From assembly GCF_000757905.1 (NCBI RefSeq), contig NZ_JRLH01000002.1: a DNA stretch of 64,000 nucleotides. One strand, written 5' to 3'. Made by a program: the position numbers and the translations under genes. Source of the DNA: Arsenophonus nilaparvatae. Lineage in GTDB: Bacteria > Pseudomonadota > Gammaproteobacteria > Enterobacterales > Enterobacteriaceae. Shown piece by piece: positions 9,187 to 17,852 of the stretch. Position 1 is the first letter of the stretch. Every line of letters begins with the position of its first letter. A model generated the notes under the pieces. The model was not told where the DNA came from. It worked only from the letters and a program-made list of their open reading frames with translations, and made no database searches.

Positions 9187-9924
9187 TTACGCTTTTTCAG
9201 CAACCACCAGTAACATCATCGGACGTCGTAGCTCATCTCTCATGCCATCAATTTTATCTAGCAAATAATCAGCCGGCTGAGGCTCAATGAGTCGCGCAAT
9301 AGAAAATCCAGCTGTTAATAAACTGGTTAAATAAGTTGTTAAGGTTTTATGATACTTAGTCACTTTGTGACCGAGAAATTCTGCCTGACGCGCACTTTCG
9401 TTAAAATAGTTATCAACTGGCCAATGGAGCTTAGAGCCTGAACTATCATAACACCAATCTTGTGAACCATGAGCAGTAAAAACTGGGTGCTCGATTGAAA
9501 ATATAAACTGGCCTTTCTCAGTTAAACAAGCGTAGATTTTATGGCATACTTGAGCAAAATCAGCGACATAATGTAATGCTAGCGAACTGACAACCAGATC
9601 AAAGCTAGCATTAGCAAACTGAATATCCTCTATCGCTTGTTGCCGATATTCAATGGTATCAGGAAAGCGATTTTTTTCTTTTGCTACCTTTAACATTTTC
9701 TGCGAAATATCTGTACCAATCACTTTTCTCGCGCCATGCTCTGCTGCATATAAACAATGCCAACCGTAACCACAGCCCAAATCTAATACTGATTTACCTT
9801 GAAAATTAGGTAATAAACTTTGTAATGCTGGCCATTCACCAGCGGCATTTAATCCATCAACAGAACGAGGAAACTGGCTATAGGCAATAAAAAAATCATC
9901 CTGATCGTAAATATTCTCTTTCAT
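9187..9924 (-). CDS. Class I SAM-dependent methyltransferase, substrate unknown
   Basis: The 245-residue protein has SAM-binding motif I (VLDLGCGYGWH, near residues 45-55), an acidic residue after the second strand (VIGTDIS), and a motif IV-like segment (FDLVVSSLALHYV). It belongs to the broad Methyltransf_11/25 group. Nothing in it points to a particular substrate, and the neighbours do not help: it faces yfaE and lies where E. coli has inaA, glpQT and other genes. It is a single-gene unit, with about 210 bases separating it from divergent tyrP. A housekeeping small-molecule methyltransferase is as likely as an acquired one. Confidence 0.85.
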   Translation of the reverse strand: MKENIYDQDDFFIAYSQFPRSVDGLNAAGEWPALQSLLPNFQGKSVLDLGCGYGWHCLYAAEHGARKVIGTDISQKMLKVAKEKNRFPDTIEYRQQAIEDIQFANASFDLVVSSLALHYVADFAQVCHKIYACLTEKGQFIFSIEHPVFTAHGSQDWCYDSSGSKLHWPVDNYFNESARQAEFLGHKVTKYHKTLTTYLTSLLTAGFSIARLIEPQPADYLLDKIDGMRDELRRPMMLLVVAEKA

Positions 9925-10031
9925 AACTAAATTCCAATAATTGGTATATAACTAGCTTAACTATCACTCTCTAATCAAATTTTTATATTATGCCTGATCA
10001 TCATTCAATTAACTACTGTTCAGACTGATAA

Positions 10032-10072
10032 TGTAAACATAAAATTCCATAAAATGTAATATTAATTTGACA
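10032..10072 (+). promoter_or_regulatory. Two candidate TyrR boxes upstream of tyrP
   Basis: The TyrR consensus is TGTAAA-N6-TTTACA, with a required G-N14-C. Box 1 at 10032-10049 matches 10 of 12 consensus bases, as does box 2 at 10055-10072; both keep the G-N14-C. They are tandem, 23 bp start to start. TTGACA in box 2 (10067-10072) looks like a -35 hexamer. Control of tyrP by tandem TyrR boxes is known in E. coli; binding here is inferred. Confidence 0.5.
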
Positions 10073-10137
10073 CATAATAATCAATCATTTACTCTGCCCC
10101 CATATTAAATTTAGCGCTATAAGGCTCAGGATCACTT

Positions 10138-11352
10138 GTGAAAAATCTCACACTGGGTAGTATTTTAATTGTTGCTGGCACAACAATCGGTGCCGGTATG
10201 TTGGCAATGCCGCTTGCCGCATCAGGCGTTGGTTTTCCCATGATTGCACTTATGCTAATTGGGTTATGGGCTTTAATGAGTTATACCGCGTTATTATTAG
10301 TCGAAGTATATCAATACAACCCCGCACATTTAGGTTTAGGCTCTATTGCCAAACGTTATCTTGGTTTACCTGGAAGAGTGATAACCAGTTTAAGCATGCT
10401 ACTACTGATGTATGCATTAGCGACCGCTTATATCGGTGGAGCAGGAGTTTTGATCGCTAATAGCCTTTCATCTTGGACAGGTATAAATATTAGCATCAAT
10501 TCTGCAATTATTTTATTCACCATTATTGGCGGTACGATTGTCTGTATTGGCACTCATTCAGTCGATTTGATAAATCGCATTTTGTTTATCGCAAAAATTG
10601 TTTTTCTGCTCATCATGCTAGTCGTCATGATGCCCCACGTAGAAAATATTAATCTTACCGCTATGCCAGTAGAAAAAGGATTAGTCTTATCAGCGATCCC
10701 AGTCATTTTTACTTCATTTGGCTTTCACGGTAGTATTCCGAGCCTGGTAAGCTATATGGATGGTAATATCAATAAATTACGTAAAATTTTTATTATTGGT
10801 AGTGCTATCCCACTATTCGCTTATATTTTATGGCAGATAGCCACCTTAGGAGCTATCCCACAAACCAACTTTATCGGTATATTAGCCAGCCAGTCGGGTT
10901 TAAACGGATTACTGAGTGCAATTAATGATATCGTCGCCACTTCACAAGTAAATATTGCTGTTAACCTATTTATGGATCTGGCGTTAGCGACCTCTTTTTT
11001 AGGTGTTACGCTGGGTTTGTTTGACTATTTGGCCGATATGTTTAAACGTAAAAATACGCCATTTGGTCGCTTGCAGAGTGGATTATTAACCTTCCTGCCA
11101 CCACTGGTTTGCGCGCTATTTTTCAGCAGTTTTGTTCAAGCCTTAACCTATGCAGCCGTTGCTTTATCGATTTTAGCACTCATTCTGCCAACTTTGATGG
11201 TGATGCGCGTCAGAAAAATCGAAGCAAATAAAACTAATCGTTATCGGGTTAAAGGTGGAACGCCCGCATTACTAATAGTGCTAACTTGTGGTGTTGCCGT
11301 GATTTTAATTCAGATTGGTATTGTTAGTGGTATGTTACCTGCTGTTGGATAA
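10138..11352 (+). CDS. tyrP: Tyrosine-specific permease TyrP
   Basis: TyrP is an inner-membrane proton symporter for tyrosine in the hydroxy/aromatic amino acid permease family. The 404-residue product (E. coli 403) begins with the family signature IVAGTTIGAGMLAMPLA and runs through about eleven hydrophobic segments. The conserved FTSFGFHGSIPSLVSYMDGN and the C-terminal RVKGGTPALL match TyrP more closely than the tryptophan permeases Mtr or TnaB, judging by alignment from memory. The start is GTG, with AGGA 6 bases upstream. It is a single gene with two candidate TyrR sites in front, which fits repression by tyrosine. Confidence 0.92.
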   Translation: MKNLTLGSILIVAGTTIGAGMLAMPLAASGVGFPMIALMLIGLWALMSYTALLLVEVYQYNPAHLGLGSIAKRYLGLPGRVITSLSMLLLMYALATAYIGGAGVLIANSLSSWTGINISINSAIILFTIIGGTIVCIGTHSVDLINRILFIAKIVFLLIMLVVMMPHVENINLTAMPVEKGLVLSAIPVIFTSFGFHGSIPSLVSYMDGNINKLRKIFIIGSAIPLFAYILWQIATLGAIPQTNFIGILASQSGLNGLLSAINDIVATSQVNIAVNLFMDLALATSFLGVTLGLFDYLADMFKRKNTPFGRLQSGLLTFLPPLVCALFFSSFVQALTYAAVALSILALILPTLMVMRVRKIEANKTNRYRVKGGTPALLIVLTCGVAVILIQIGIVSGMLPAVG

Positions 11353-11363
11353 CACTTTTGACA

Positions 11364-11399
11364 TAAAGAAAAAGTAAAGCACCATAATTCATATGGTGC
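11364..11399 (-). terminator. yfaZ terminator (possibly bidirectional with tyrP)
   Basis: GCACCATA (11379-11386) pairs perfectly with TATGGTGC (11392-11399) around a 5-base loop. On the minus strand the stem is followed by TTTACTTTTTC, as expected for the yfaZ transcript. On the plus strand no T-run follows, so its use for tyrP is less certain. Confidence 0.75.
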
Positions 11400-11413
11400 G
11401 AACAATTAAGCAG

Positions 11414-11956
11414 CTAGAAACTGACGCCTGCACCAAGATAAAAACCATCTGCAATGGTATTGTTAGGATGCTGACTCTTGCCTTGCAGTTTAATAAAACG
11501 ATAACCAAAATTAATCGCTAATGGTTTAATCACTTCATATTTAATGCCCACATCCGCTTCCTGATAAGCATAATTGCCCGAAGTGAAATCACGCGGTGAG
11601 CCATAAACTTCCCCATATAAAGCCAACGATGGCATAATTTGCCAATTGGCACCAACACCAGCCGCAAAGGCAAAACCGTTATTATTATCTTGTGGTGATA
11701 AATAATAAGCTTTTCCACCAATATAAGCGCTAAACGGCCCTAAAGGTAAGCCAAAAGTTGCCCCTAAGCTAACTACCTGACCATCATGATCGCTACGTGC
11801 CCAATTGCCATTTATGCCTAATCCTGCCCCTTTGCTGCCAATACCAGCCGCTAGTTCAGTAAAATCTTTTCCTACTTGTGCACTGACAGAAGCGGCATTA
11901 GAATGACCTGAGAATAAAAAACATCCAACTGTTACCGGTAATAAAAATTTTTTCAT
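11414..11956 (-). CDS. yfaZ: YfaZ-family outer-membrane beta-barrel protein
   Basis: The 180-residue product has the length of E. coli YfaZ and follows its sequence closely (GNWARSDHDGQV, GLPLGPFSAYIGGKAYYLSP, NTIADGFYLGAGVSF). A signal peptide is evident: KK, a hydrophobic core, and a cleavage site near SNAASV around residues 21-22. The mature part is built of alternating beta strands and ends in phenylalanine (VSF), typical of outer-membrane barrels inserted by BamA. Its function is not established; related proteins are described as putative porins. It is convergent with tyrP. Confidence 0.92.
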   Translation of the reverse strand: MKKFLLPVTVGCFLFSGHSNAASVSAQVGKDFTELAAGIGSKGAGLGINGNWARSDHDGQVVSLGATFGLPLGPFSAYIGGKAYYLSPQDNNNGFAFAAGVGANWQIMPSLALYGEVYGSPRDFTSGNYAYQEADVGIKYEVIKPLAINFGYRFIKLQGKSQHPNNTIADGFYLGAGVSF

Positions 11957-12227
11957 TAAAATAGTTATCCTAAGCTACTAATTATTCTAGTTACTAAAAT
12001 ATCAACAATATATTTCATTTTCTTTCGAATTATTATTATTTTTTTGTAAAAAACATTTTTTGCTCTGATATATCGCAGCAATAGGTATTTTTGATTGGCT
12101 ATATACTTTATTAGCTTAGATAATCTATTTGATATGACTTTAATAAGATTAATAAAAATTATGTAACACCTGCTAATTGTTTTTAACTACATTTTCTATC
12201 TATTTCAACTAAAACTGGAGATGAGTA

Positions 12228-13691
12228 ATGGAGAAAAAAGAAGGTCTTACTACCGCTGCAGGCACACCCGTCGTTGATAATAATAATGTTATCACCGCAG
12301 GCCCTAGAGGTCCGATGTTATTACAAGATGTTTGGTTTTTAGAAAAATTGGCTCACTTTGATCGTGAAGTTATTCCTGAACGCCGTATGCATGCCAAGGG
12401 CTCTGGAGCATTTGGTACTTTTACCGTTACCCATGATATTAGCCAATATACACGGGCAAAAATCTTCTCTGAAATAGGTAAGGAAACCAAATTATTTATT
12501 CGTTTTTCTACCGTGGCCGGCGAACGGGGAGCTGCTGATGCAGAGCGAGATATTCGTGGCTTTGCCTTAAAGTTTTACACTGAAGAAGGTAATTGGGATT
12601 TAGTGGGTAATAATACACCGGTTTTTTATTTACGTGATCCATTAAAATTTCCTGATCTTAATCATGTGGTAAAACGTGATCCGCACACTAATTTACGTAA
12701 CCCTGCTTATAAATGGGATTTTTTCTCGCATTTGCCTGAATCTCTTCATCAATTAACTATTGATATGAGTGACCGAGGTATACCTAAATCCTACCGCCAT
12801 ATGCACGGTTTCGGTAGTCATACCTATAGTTTTATTAATGAAAAAAATCAGCGATTCTGGGTTAAATTTCATTTTCGTTGCCAACAAGGTATTGAAAATT
12901 TGATGGATGACGAAGCGGAACAAATTATCGCTAAAGATCGTGAAAGTTCACAACGTGATCTGTTTAATGCCATTAACAGCCAAAATTATCCACGTTGGAA
13001 ATTGCAAATCCAAGTGATGCCTGAAGCCGATGCCGCTAAACTGCCTTACAACCCATTTGATTTGACCAAAGTATGGCGACATAAAGATTGCCCATTAATA
13101 GATGTTGGTGAGTTTGAATTAAACCGCAATCCTGATAATTATTTTGCTGATGTGGAACAAGCCGCCTTTAGCCCAGCGAATATCGTGCCAGGTATTAGTT
13201 TTTCGCCGGATAAAATGTTACAAGGCCGGTTATTCTCTTATGGCGACGCCCATCGTTATCGGTTAGGCGTCAATAATTTTCAGATCCCAGTAAATAAACC
13301 ACAGGCTAACTGTCCATTTCATAACTACCACCGTGATGGTGCCATGAGAGTGGATGGTAATAGTGGCAATGGGGTTACTTACGAACCAAATAGTGCGGGC
13401 CAATTTCAAGAACAACCTCAATTCAAAGAACCACCGTTGACACTATGTGGAACAGCCGATCACTGGAATCATCGGGAAGATGAAGATTATTACAGTCAGC
13501 CAAGAGCACTTTATAAATTGCTCAGTAAACACGAACATAAACGTATGTTTGACAGAATTGCCAGTGAATTAGTTGAAGCTTCAATTGAAACCCAGCAGCG
13601 GCAGGTTGCGCTATTTAGCAAGGTACACCCTAAATATGGTGAAGGGGTTGAAAAAGCATTAGAAAAATGGCGAAAAAAACAGCATAAATAA
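12228..13691 (+). CDS. katA: Monofunctional haem catalase, clade 3 (KatA type)
   Basis: This is a small-subunit haem catalase converting hydrogen peroxide to water and oxygen. The 487-residue product is very close to the Proteus mirabilis catalase. Visible active-site residues are the distal His55 (RMHAKGSG), Asn128 (VGNNTPVF) and the haem-ligand tyrosine in RLFSYGDAHRYRLG near residue 345. An NADPH-binding type segment surrounds DFFSHLPESLHQ. E. coli has no gene of this clade, and none at this place. It is transcribed alone, with a GGAG before the start and its own terminator. I see no clear OxyR site in the 270-base AT-rich leader. Confidence 0.95.
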   Translation: MEKKEGLTTAAGTPVVDNNNVITAGPRGPMLLQDVWFLEKLAHFDREVIPERRMHAKGSGAFGTFTVTHDISQYTRAKIFSEIGKETKLFIRFSTVAGERGAADAERDIRGFALKFYTEEGNWDLVGNNTPVFYLRDPLKFPDLNHVVKRDPHTNLRNPAYKWDFFSHLPESLHQLTIDMSDRGIPKSYRHMHGFGSHTYSFINEKNQRFWVKFHFRCQQGIENLMDDEAEQIIAKDRESSQRDLFNAINSQNYPRWKLQIQVMPEADAAKLPYNPFDLTKVWRHKDCPLIDVGEFELNRNPDNYFADVEQAAFSPANIVPGISFSPDKMLQGRLFSYGDAHRYRLGVNNFQIPVNKPQANCPFHNYHRDGAMRVDGNSGNGVTYEPNSAGQFQEQPQFKEPPLTLCGTADHWNHREDEDYYSQPRALYKLLSKHEHKRMFDRIASELVEASIETQQRQVALFSKVHPKYGEGVEKALEKWRKKQHK

Positions 13692-13708
13692 AATTGCTTG
13701 CTAGCAAA

Positions 13709-13740
13709 CGGAGAGAGTAAAACCTCTCCGGATCATTTTT
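13709..13740 (+). terminator. katA terminator
   Basis: CGGAGAG (13709-13715) pairs with CTCTCCG (13724-13730) around an 8-base loop, followed by GATCATTTTT. It lies 18 bases past the katA stop. Confidence 0.8.
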
Positions 13741-13823
13741 ACGCTGATGCAGTCTAAAAATTGTATTTAGCCAAGGATATACATTACTATCTATTATCGC
13801 CTTAAAGCCAGCACCAGATTATC

Positions 13824-15248
13824 TTAATCCACTTGATTATCATTATGATGCTGCAAAAGCCATTGCTTTATATTGCGGCGTGAAAGCTTAATGCCGGCAT
13901 TATCGATTAACATACTAGGCAATAAATAATAAGCAATAGGTCGTTGAAAGGCCGCTAACCGATGATTTAACCACTGACTTAAGCTGGTTACCAGTTGTTG
14001 ATTATCAGACTCAATGACCGCAACTGGACGGTGACCAAATTCTTTATCAGCTATTGGAATGACAAAACTCTGTTTAATATCAGGATGACTATTCAATATC
14101 GATTCGATATCTTCGGGTTGAATACCTTCCCCGCCACTAAAAAATTGATTATCTAATCGACCTAAGATCCGCCATTCTCCACCCGAAAAAGCACCTTTAT
14201 CACGGCTAGCAAACCAACCATTAACTAATGCTAAGGGTAAGATTTTACCCTGCCACCAATAGCCTAATGCCAAACTATCAGCCTGAATATGAATTTCATT
14301 ATTCACTAAGCGAAGAGACTTGCCGATTAAAGGTAAACCAACGCCTAGAGTACTATCTGCTTGTTTTGCGCAAACCGTGGAGGCTGTTTCTGTCATACCA
14401 TAGCCGAGCCAACAACGGATGCCATGCTGCTTAGCCGTAGTGACTAGCTCAAGCGGGATCATCGCACCGCCTAATAACACATTTTGTAAACTGAATTTTT
14501 GCTCAACCTCTTTTATCTTCAATAAACGCCATAATTGAGTGGGTACTAAAGAAGCGTGGCTGCATTGCTGTAATGCATGTGGTAATGAAATGGTTGCTTT
14601 TATTGCTAATCTTGCTCCTCGATATAACCACCGCCAAACAATTCCCTGACCCGAGACGTGAAAAAGCGGTAAAGAAAGTAACCAACAATCCTCACGTTCA
14701 AACGGTAATAACGAAAGCACACCTTTAGCACTATTGAGATGAGCGGTAATATTATGCACCACCGCTTTCGCCATTCCGGTTGAACCCGAAGTTAATATTA
14801 ATGTTGCCGGCAGCGATGGCATAAAAGGTAACGGGCCAGTAACACCATGTTGAAGATTAACCGATTTTGCTATTACTGCGCGATAGTCTAACAATTTTAC
14901 CTTCGGCAAAAACAACGGTTGTTCAGTAAAATCAATCATATAATCAATCGACAAACCGGTAATTAATTCTACTACTGTGCTCTCTGGCAGTTGTGGATTG
15001 AGGGGCAAAATACGCGCCCCCAACTGCAGCAATGCCAGCTGACATAACAGCATAGAAAAACTATTTTTTCCTCTTAGCATGACGATCATCGACTCGGGAG
15101 CAAGCAACTGACGGTGGAGATTGTCGGCAACGCAATTAATTTTTGCTACCAATTGCCGCCAACTATATTGTCTATGCACAGTTATCAGTGCAATGTCAGC
15201 AGGCGATTTTTCTGCCCAATAGATCCAAGGCCATTGATTAAATATCAT
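13824..15248 (-). CDS. menE: o-Succinylbenzoate--CoA ligase MenE
   Basis: MenE activates o-succinylbenzoate with ATP and CoA in menaquinone synthesis. The 474-residue protein (E. coli 451) has the acyl-adenylate P-loop-like motif LILTSGSTGMAKAVVHN, the YGMTETAS core motif, and the hinge/C-terminal domain LGRLDNQFFSGGEGIQPEDIE. It is the last gene of the men operon, and its ATG overlaps the menC stop by 4 bases, implying translational coupling. The C-terminal tail is slightly longer than in E. coli; no lesion is visible. Confidence 0.94.
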   Translation of the reverse strand: MIFNQWPWIYWAEKSPADIALITVHRQYSWRQLVAKINCVADNLHRQLLAPESMIVMLRGKNSFSMLLCQLALLQLGARILPLNPQLPESTVVELITGLSIDYMIDFTEQPLFLPKVKLLDYRAVIAKSVNLQHGVTGPLPFMPSLPATLILTSGSTGMAKAVVHNITAHLNSAKGVLSLLPFEREDCWLLSLPLFHVSGQGIVWRWLYRGARLAIKATISLPHALQQCSHASLVPTQLWRLLKIKEVEQKFSLQNVLLGGAMIPLELVTTAKQHGIRCWLGYGMTETASTVCAKQADSTLGVGLPLIGKSLRLVNNEIHIQADSLALGYWWQGKILPLALVNGWFASRDKGAFSGGEWRILGRLDNQFFSGGEGIQPEDIESILNSHPDIKQSFVIPIADKEFGHRPVAVIESDNQQLVTSLSQWLNHRLAAFQRPIAYYLLPSMLIDNAGIKLSRRNIKQWLLQHHNDNQVD

Positions 15249-16219
15249 TCATTCTGCCATATTAGTTCTAATTCATTTAATCCGATTAATGGCAATGAAC
15301 TTTCAGGCCATTGACGAACCAGTTGAGTCTGGAACAAAGACAAGGTATCTAATCCGGGAACGGTTTCTGGTGTTAACCAGCTTGCTATTCTGGCTAATTG
15401 TGTTAGACCAAAACTACTTTCAAGACTTGAACTAATTACAGTATTTAATCCCAAAGCCCTGGCGTCATCAATAAGTTGCTTACAGTGATTTAAGCTACCC
15501 AGTAAGGTAGGTTTAATAACAATGGCGCTAACACCTGGCTGTTTTTCAAGTTTAAAATTAGGTTCGCGCACACTTTCATCCCAAGCAATAGCGATCCCCG
15601 TTTGTTGAGCAAACGCTAATGAGTCAAGCATGGTTTTACAAGGCTCTTCAATAAAATCAATTCTACTGCGATTGGCTGGCTTAATATACTTGGCAAACGC
15701 GGCGGCTTGTGATTGGTTCCAGCTTCGATTAGCATCCAACCGTAAACGCAATAAAGGAACCGCATCAAGTAGCAAATTAACCACCATCCCATCCCGCACC
15801 GACTCATAAAGGCCAACCTTAACCTTAGCCACTTTTTCACTGCTAGTACCATTTAATTGTAAAATAAGCGCATCCAGATCACCGGTGCAAAGGGGTGCTT
15901 TTGGATAATGGGTTATTTCAGGTAATTCAGCCTTTAATTCAGCCAGCGCACAACTGAGCCCAAAAGCCACTGATGGAATATGGCACGTTTTAACTGTTGC
16001 ACCCTGGCACCAGTTATGTAAGCCTGTTTGCAATGATTGCCTGGCCATTTCCAGTGTTTCAACACTAAACTCGGGTAAAGGTGAAATTTCACCCCAACCT
16101 TGGGAGTCATTTTCCTGTAAATGAATAAGAAAACCATCACGGGTTTTTAATCGCTGCTGCCTTAATACGATCCCTGCTTCCATAGGTAGACTAAATTGAT
16201 ATATTGCCGCCTTACGCAT
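15245..16219 (-). CDS. menC: o-Succinylbenzoate synthase MenC
   Basis: MenC is an enolase-superfamily dehydratase that makes o-succinylbenzoate. The 324-residue product (E. coli 320) keeps the catalytic KxK lysines (KVKVGLYE), the three metal ligands (Asp in RLDANRSW, Glu in DFIEEPC, Asp in AWDESVREP) and the second catalytic lysine (VIKPTLLGS). It overlaps menE by 4 bases and shares one base with menB, so it is in the middle of a tightly packed operon. Confidence 0.95.
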   Translation of the reverse strand: MRKAAIYQFSLPMEAGIVLRQQRLKTRDGFLIHLQENDSQGWGEISPLPEFSVETLEMARQSLQTGLHNWCQGATVKTCHIPSVAFGLSCALAELKAELPEITHYPKAPLCTGDLDALILQLNGTSSEKVAKVKVGLYESVRDGMVVNLLLDAVPLLRLRLDANRSWNQSQAAAFAKYIKPANRSRIDFIEEPCKTMLDSLAFAQQTGIAIAWDESVREPNFKLEKQPGVSAIVIKPTLLGSLNHCKQLIDDARALGLNTVISSSLESSFGLTQLARIASWLTPETVPGLDTLSLFQTQLVRQWPESSLPLIGLNELELIWQNE

Positions 16220-17082
16220 TATGGATTACGCTCAAAGCTTGAAAAATCAGGTTGCCGTTTTTCATTGAAAGCATTTCTCCCTTCCTGCCCTTCTTCGGTC
16301 ATGTAAAATAACATGGTTGCATTACCGGCTAACTCTTGTAAACCGGCCTGGCCGTCACAATCCGCATTAAGCGCTGCTTTCAGACAGCGTAGTGCCATTG
16401 GGCTATTTTTTAATATCTCACGACACCAGCCTACCGTTTCACGCTCCAATTCAGCATAAGGCACAACCTGATTTACCAATCCCATCTCTAGTGCTGACCG
16501 TGCATCATATTGACGGCATAAGAACCAAATTTCGCGTGCTTTTTTTTGTCCAACGATGCGTGCCATATAGGACGCTCCCCAACCACCATCAAATGAGCCA
16601 ACCTTAGGCCCCGTTTGACCAAATATGGCATTGTCAGCAGCAATGGTTAAATCACACATCATATGTAATACATGCCCACCGCCAATCGCATAACCGGCAA
16701 CCATAGCAACAATCGGCTTTGGGCAGGTCCTAATTTGCCGTTGAAAATCTAAAATATTTAAGTGGTGAACGCCATTATCATCTCGATAACCACCATAATC
16801 ACCACGAATTTTCTGATCACCACCGGCACAAAAGGCTTTCTCACCCTGGCCGGTTAAAATGATGCAACCTATCGCATTATCGTAACGGGCGTCGGATAAC
16901 GCCTGGATCATCTCTTTGACGGTTTGTGGCCGAAATGCATTACGAACATGTGGACGATTGATTGTAATTTTAGCAATTCCATCTTTGCTTTTATGATACA
17001 GAATATCTTCAAATTGGGCTGAATAATCATGCCATTGAGCAACAGCATAAAGTTGTTCTTCATTCAGACATTGCATATTCAA
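16219..17082 (-). CDS. menB: 1,4-Dihydroxy-2-naphthoyl-CoA synthase MenB
   Basis: MenB closes the naphthoquinone ring (a Dieckmann-type reaction on o-succinylbenzoyl-CoA). The 287-residue product (E. coli 285) is a crotonase-fold protein with the CoA-binding loop AFCAGGDQKIRG and oxyanion-hole segment AGYAIGGGHVLH. GQTGPKVGSFDGG carries the glycine and aspartate typical of the bicarbonate-dependent type I enzymes. It overlaps menH by 4 bases. Confidence 0.96.
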   Translation of the reverse strand: MNMQCLNEEQLYAVAQWHDYSAQFEDILYHKSKDGIAKITINRPHVRNAFRPQTVKEMIQALSDARYDNAIGCIILTGQGEKAFCAGGDQKIRGDYGGYRDDNGVHHLNILDFQRQIRTCPKPIVAMVAGYAIGGGHVLHMMCDLTIAADNAIFGQTGPKVGSFDGGWGASYMARIVGQKKAREIWFLCRQYDARSALEMGLVNQVVPYAELERETVGWCREILKNSPMALRCLKAALNADCDGQAGLQELAGNATMLFYMTEEGQEGRNAFNEKRQPDFSSFERNP

Positions 17083-17852
17083 TTCCTTCCGTCAGAAAAT
17101 GTTAAAAAACGCTCCACTGCTGTAGCATAAGCGACTGGATTACTACGATGGGCATTATGCCCAGCTCCAGGTATCCGGATAAGTGGTAACGAAAATTGTT
17201 GTGAGATAGAGCAAAATTTTTCGTCATACTCACCACAGAGGTAGCTGAACGGGTAGTTTCGCTGTAATAATTTATTGACTAAAAAAGGTTGTTTACCTAG
17301 TGAAGTCGTTTCCAATAAATGAGCTACATATTCACCACGGTTATTGCTGCGTTCAGTAATTAATTGTTGCCGTTGCTCGGCAGATAAATCATCAAAAACG
17401 GCTTGCTGATACCAGTCAGATAAGACACTATCCATTGGCTCACATCGAAAGCGTTTTGCCCAAGACTGATCATGCTTTATACGTAGCAGGCGATCCGTTG
17501 GCTGTGTTAAACCAACATTAGCCCCCTCAACAATCAAGCCTTTTAATTTAGTGGGTTGAAACTGACAGGCGTAATACATAGCAATTCTGCCACCCAACGA
17601 ATAGCCGATTAGATAGTAACTATCAATTTGATTAGCCCCAATAGCCTGCTCAATTAGCCGATTTACGTGAGAAAAATCGGTTAATTGAATGTGAGGTGAG
17701 CGCCCATGTCCCGGTAAGTCAATTGTAAGTGACGGGCGATTAACACATTTTTCTATAATAGGTAGCCATTCACTGCCGTTGCCAAGTAGACCATGTAACC
17801 AAACTAACCATGTTCCAGCACATTTTTCATGATATCTTCGCGTATATAGCAT
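17079..17852 (-). CDS. menH: SHCHC synthase MenH (alpha/beta hydrolase)
   Basis: MenH eliminates pyruvate from SEPHCHC to give SHCHC in the menaquinone pathway. The 257-residue alpha/beta-hydrolase (E. coli 252) has an LHGLLGNGSEW oxyanion region, the nucleophile elbow GYSLGGR (Ser near residue 90), an aspartate in CGEYDEKF and the histidine in GAGHNAHR. It lies between menD and menB with 1- and 4-base overlaps, the same order as in E. coli. Confidence 0.94.
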   Translation of the reverse strand: MLYTRRYHEKCAGTWLVWLHGLLGNGSEWLPIIEKCVNRPSLTIDLPGHGRSPHIQLTDFSHVNRLIEQAIGANQIDSYYLIGYSLGGRIAMYYACQFQPTKLKGLIVEGANVGLTQPTDRLLRIKHDQSWAKRFRCEPMDSVLSDWYQQAVFDDLSAEQRQQLITERSNNRGEYVAHLLETTSLGKQPFLVNKLLQRNYPFSYLCGEYDEKFCSISQQFSLPLIRIPGAGHNAHRSNPVAYATAVERFLTFSDGRN

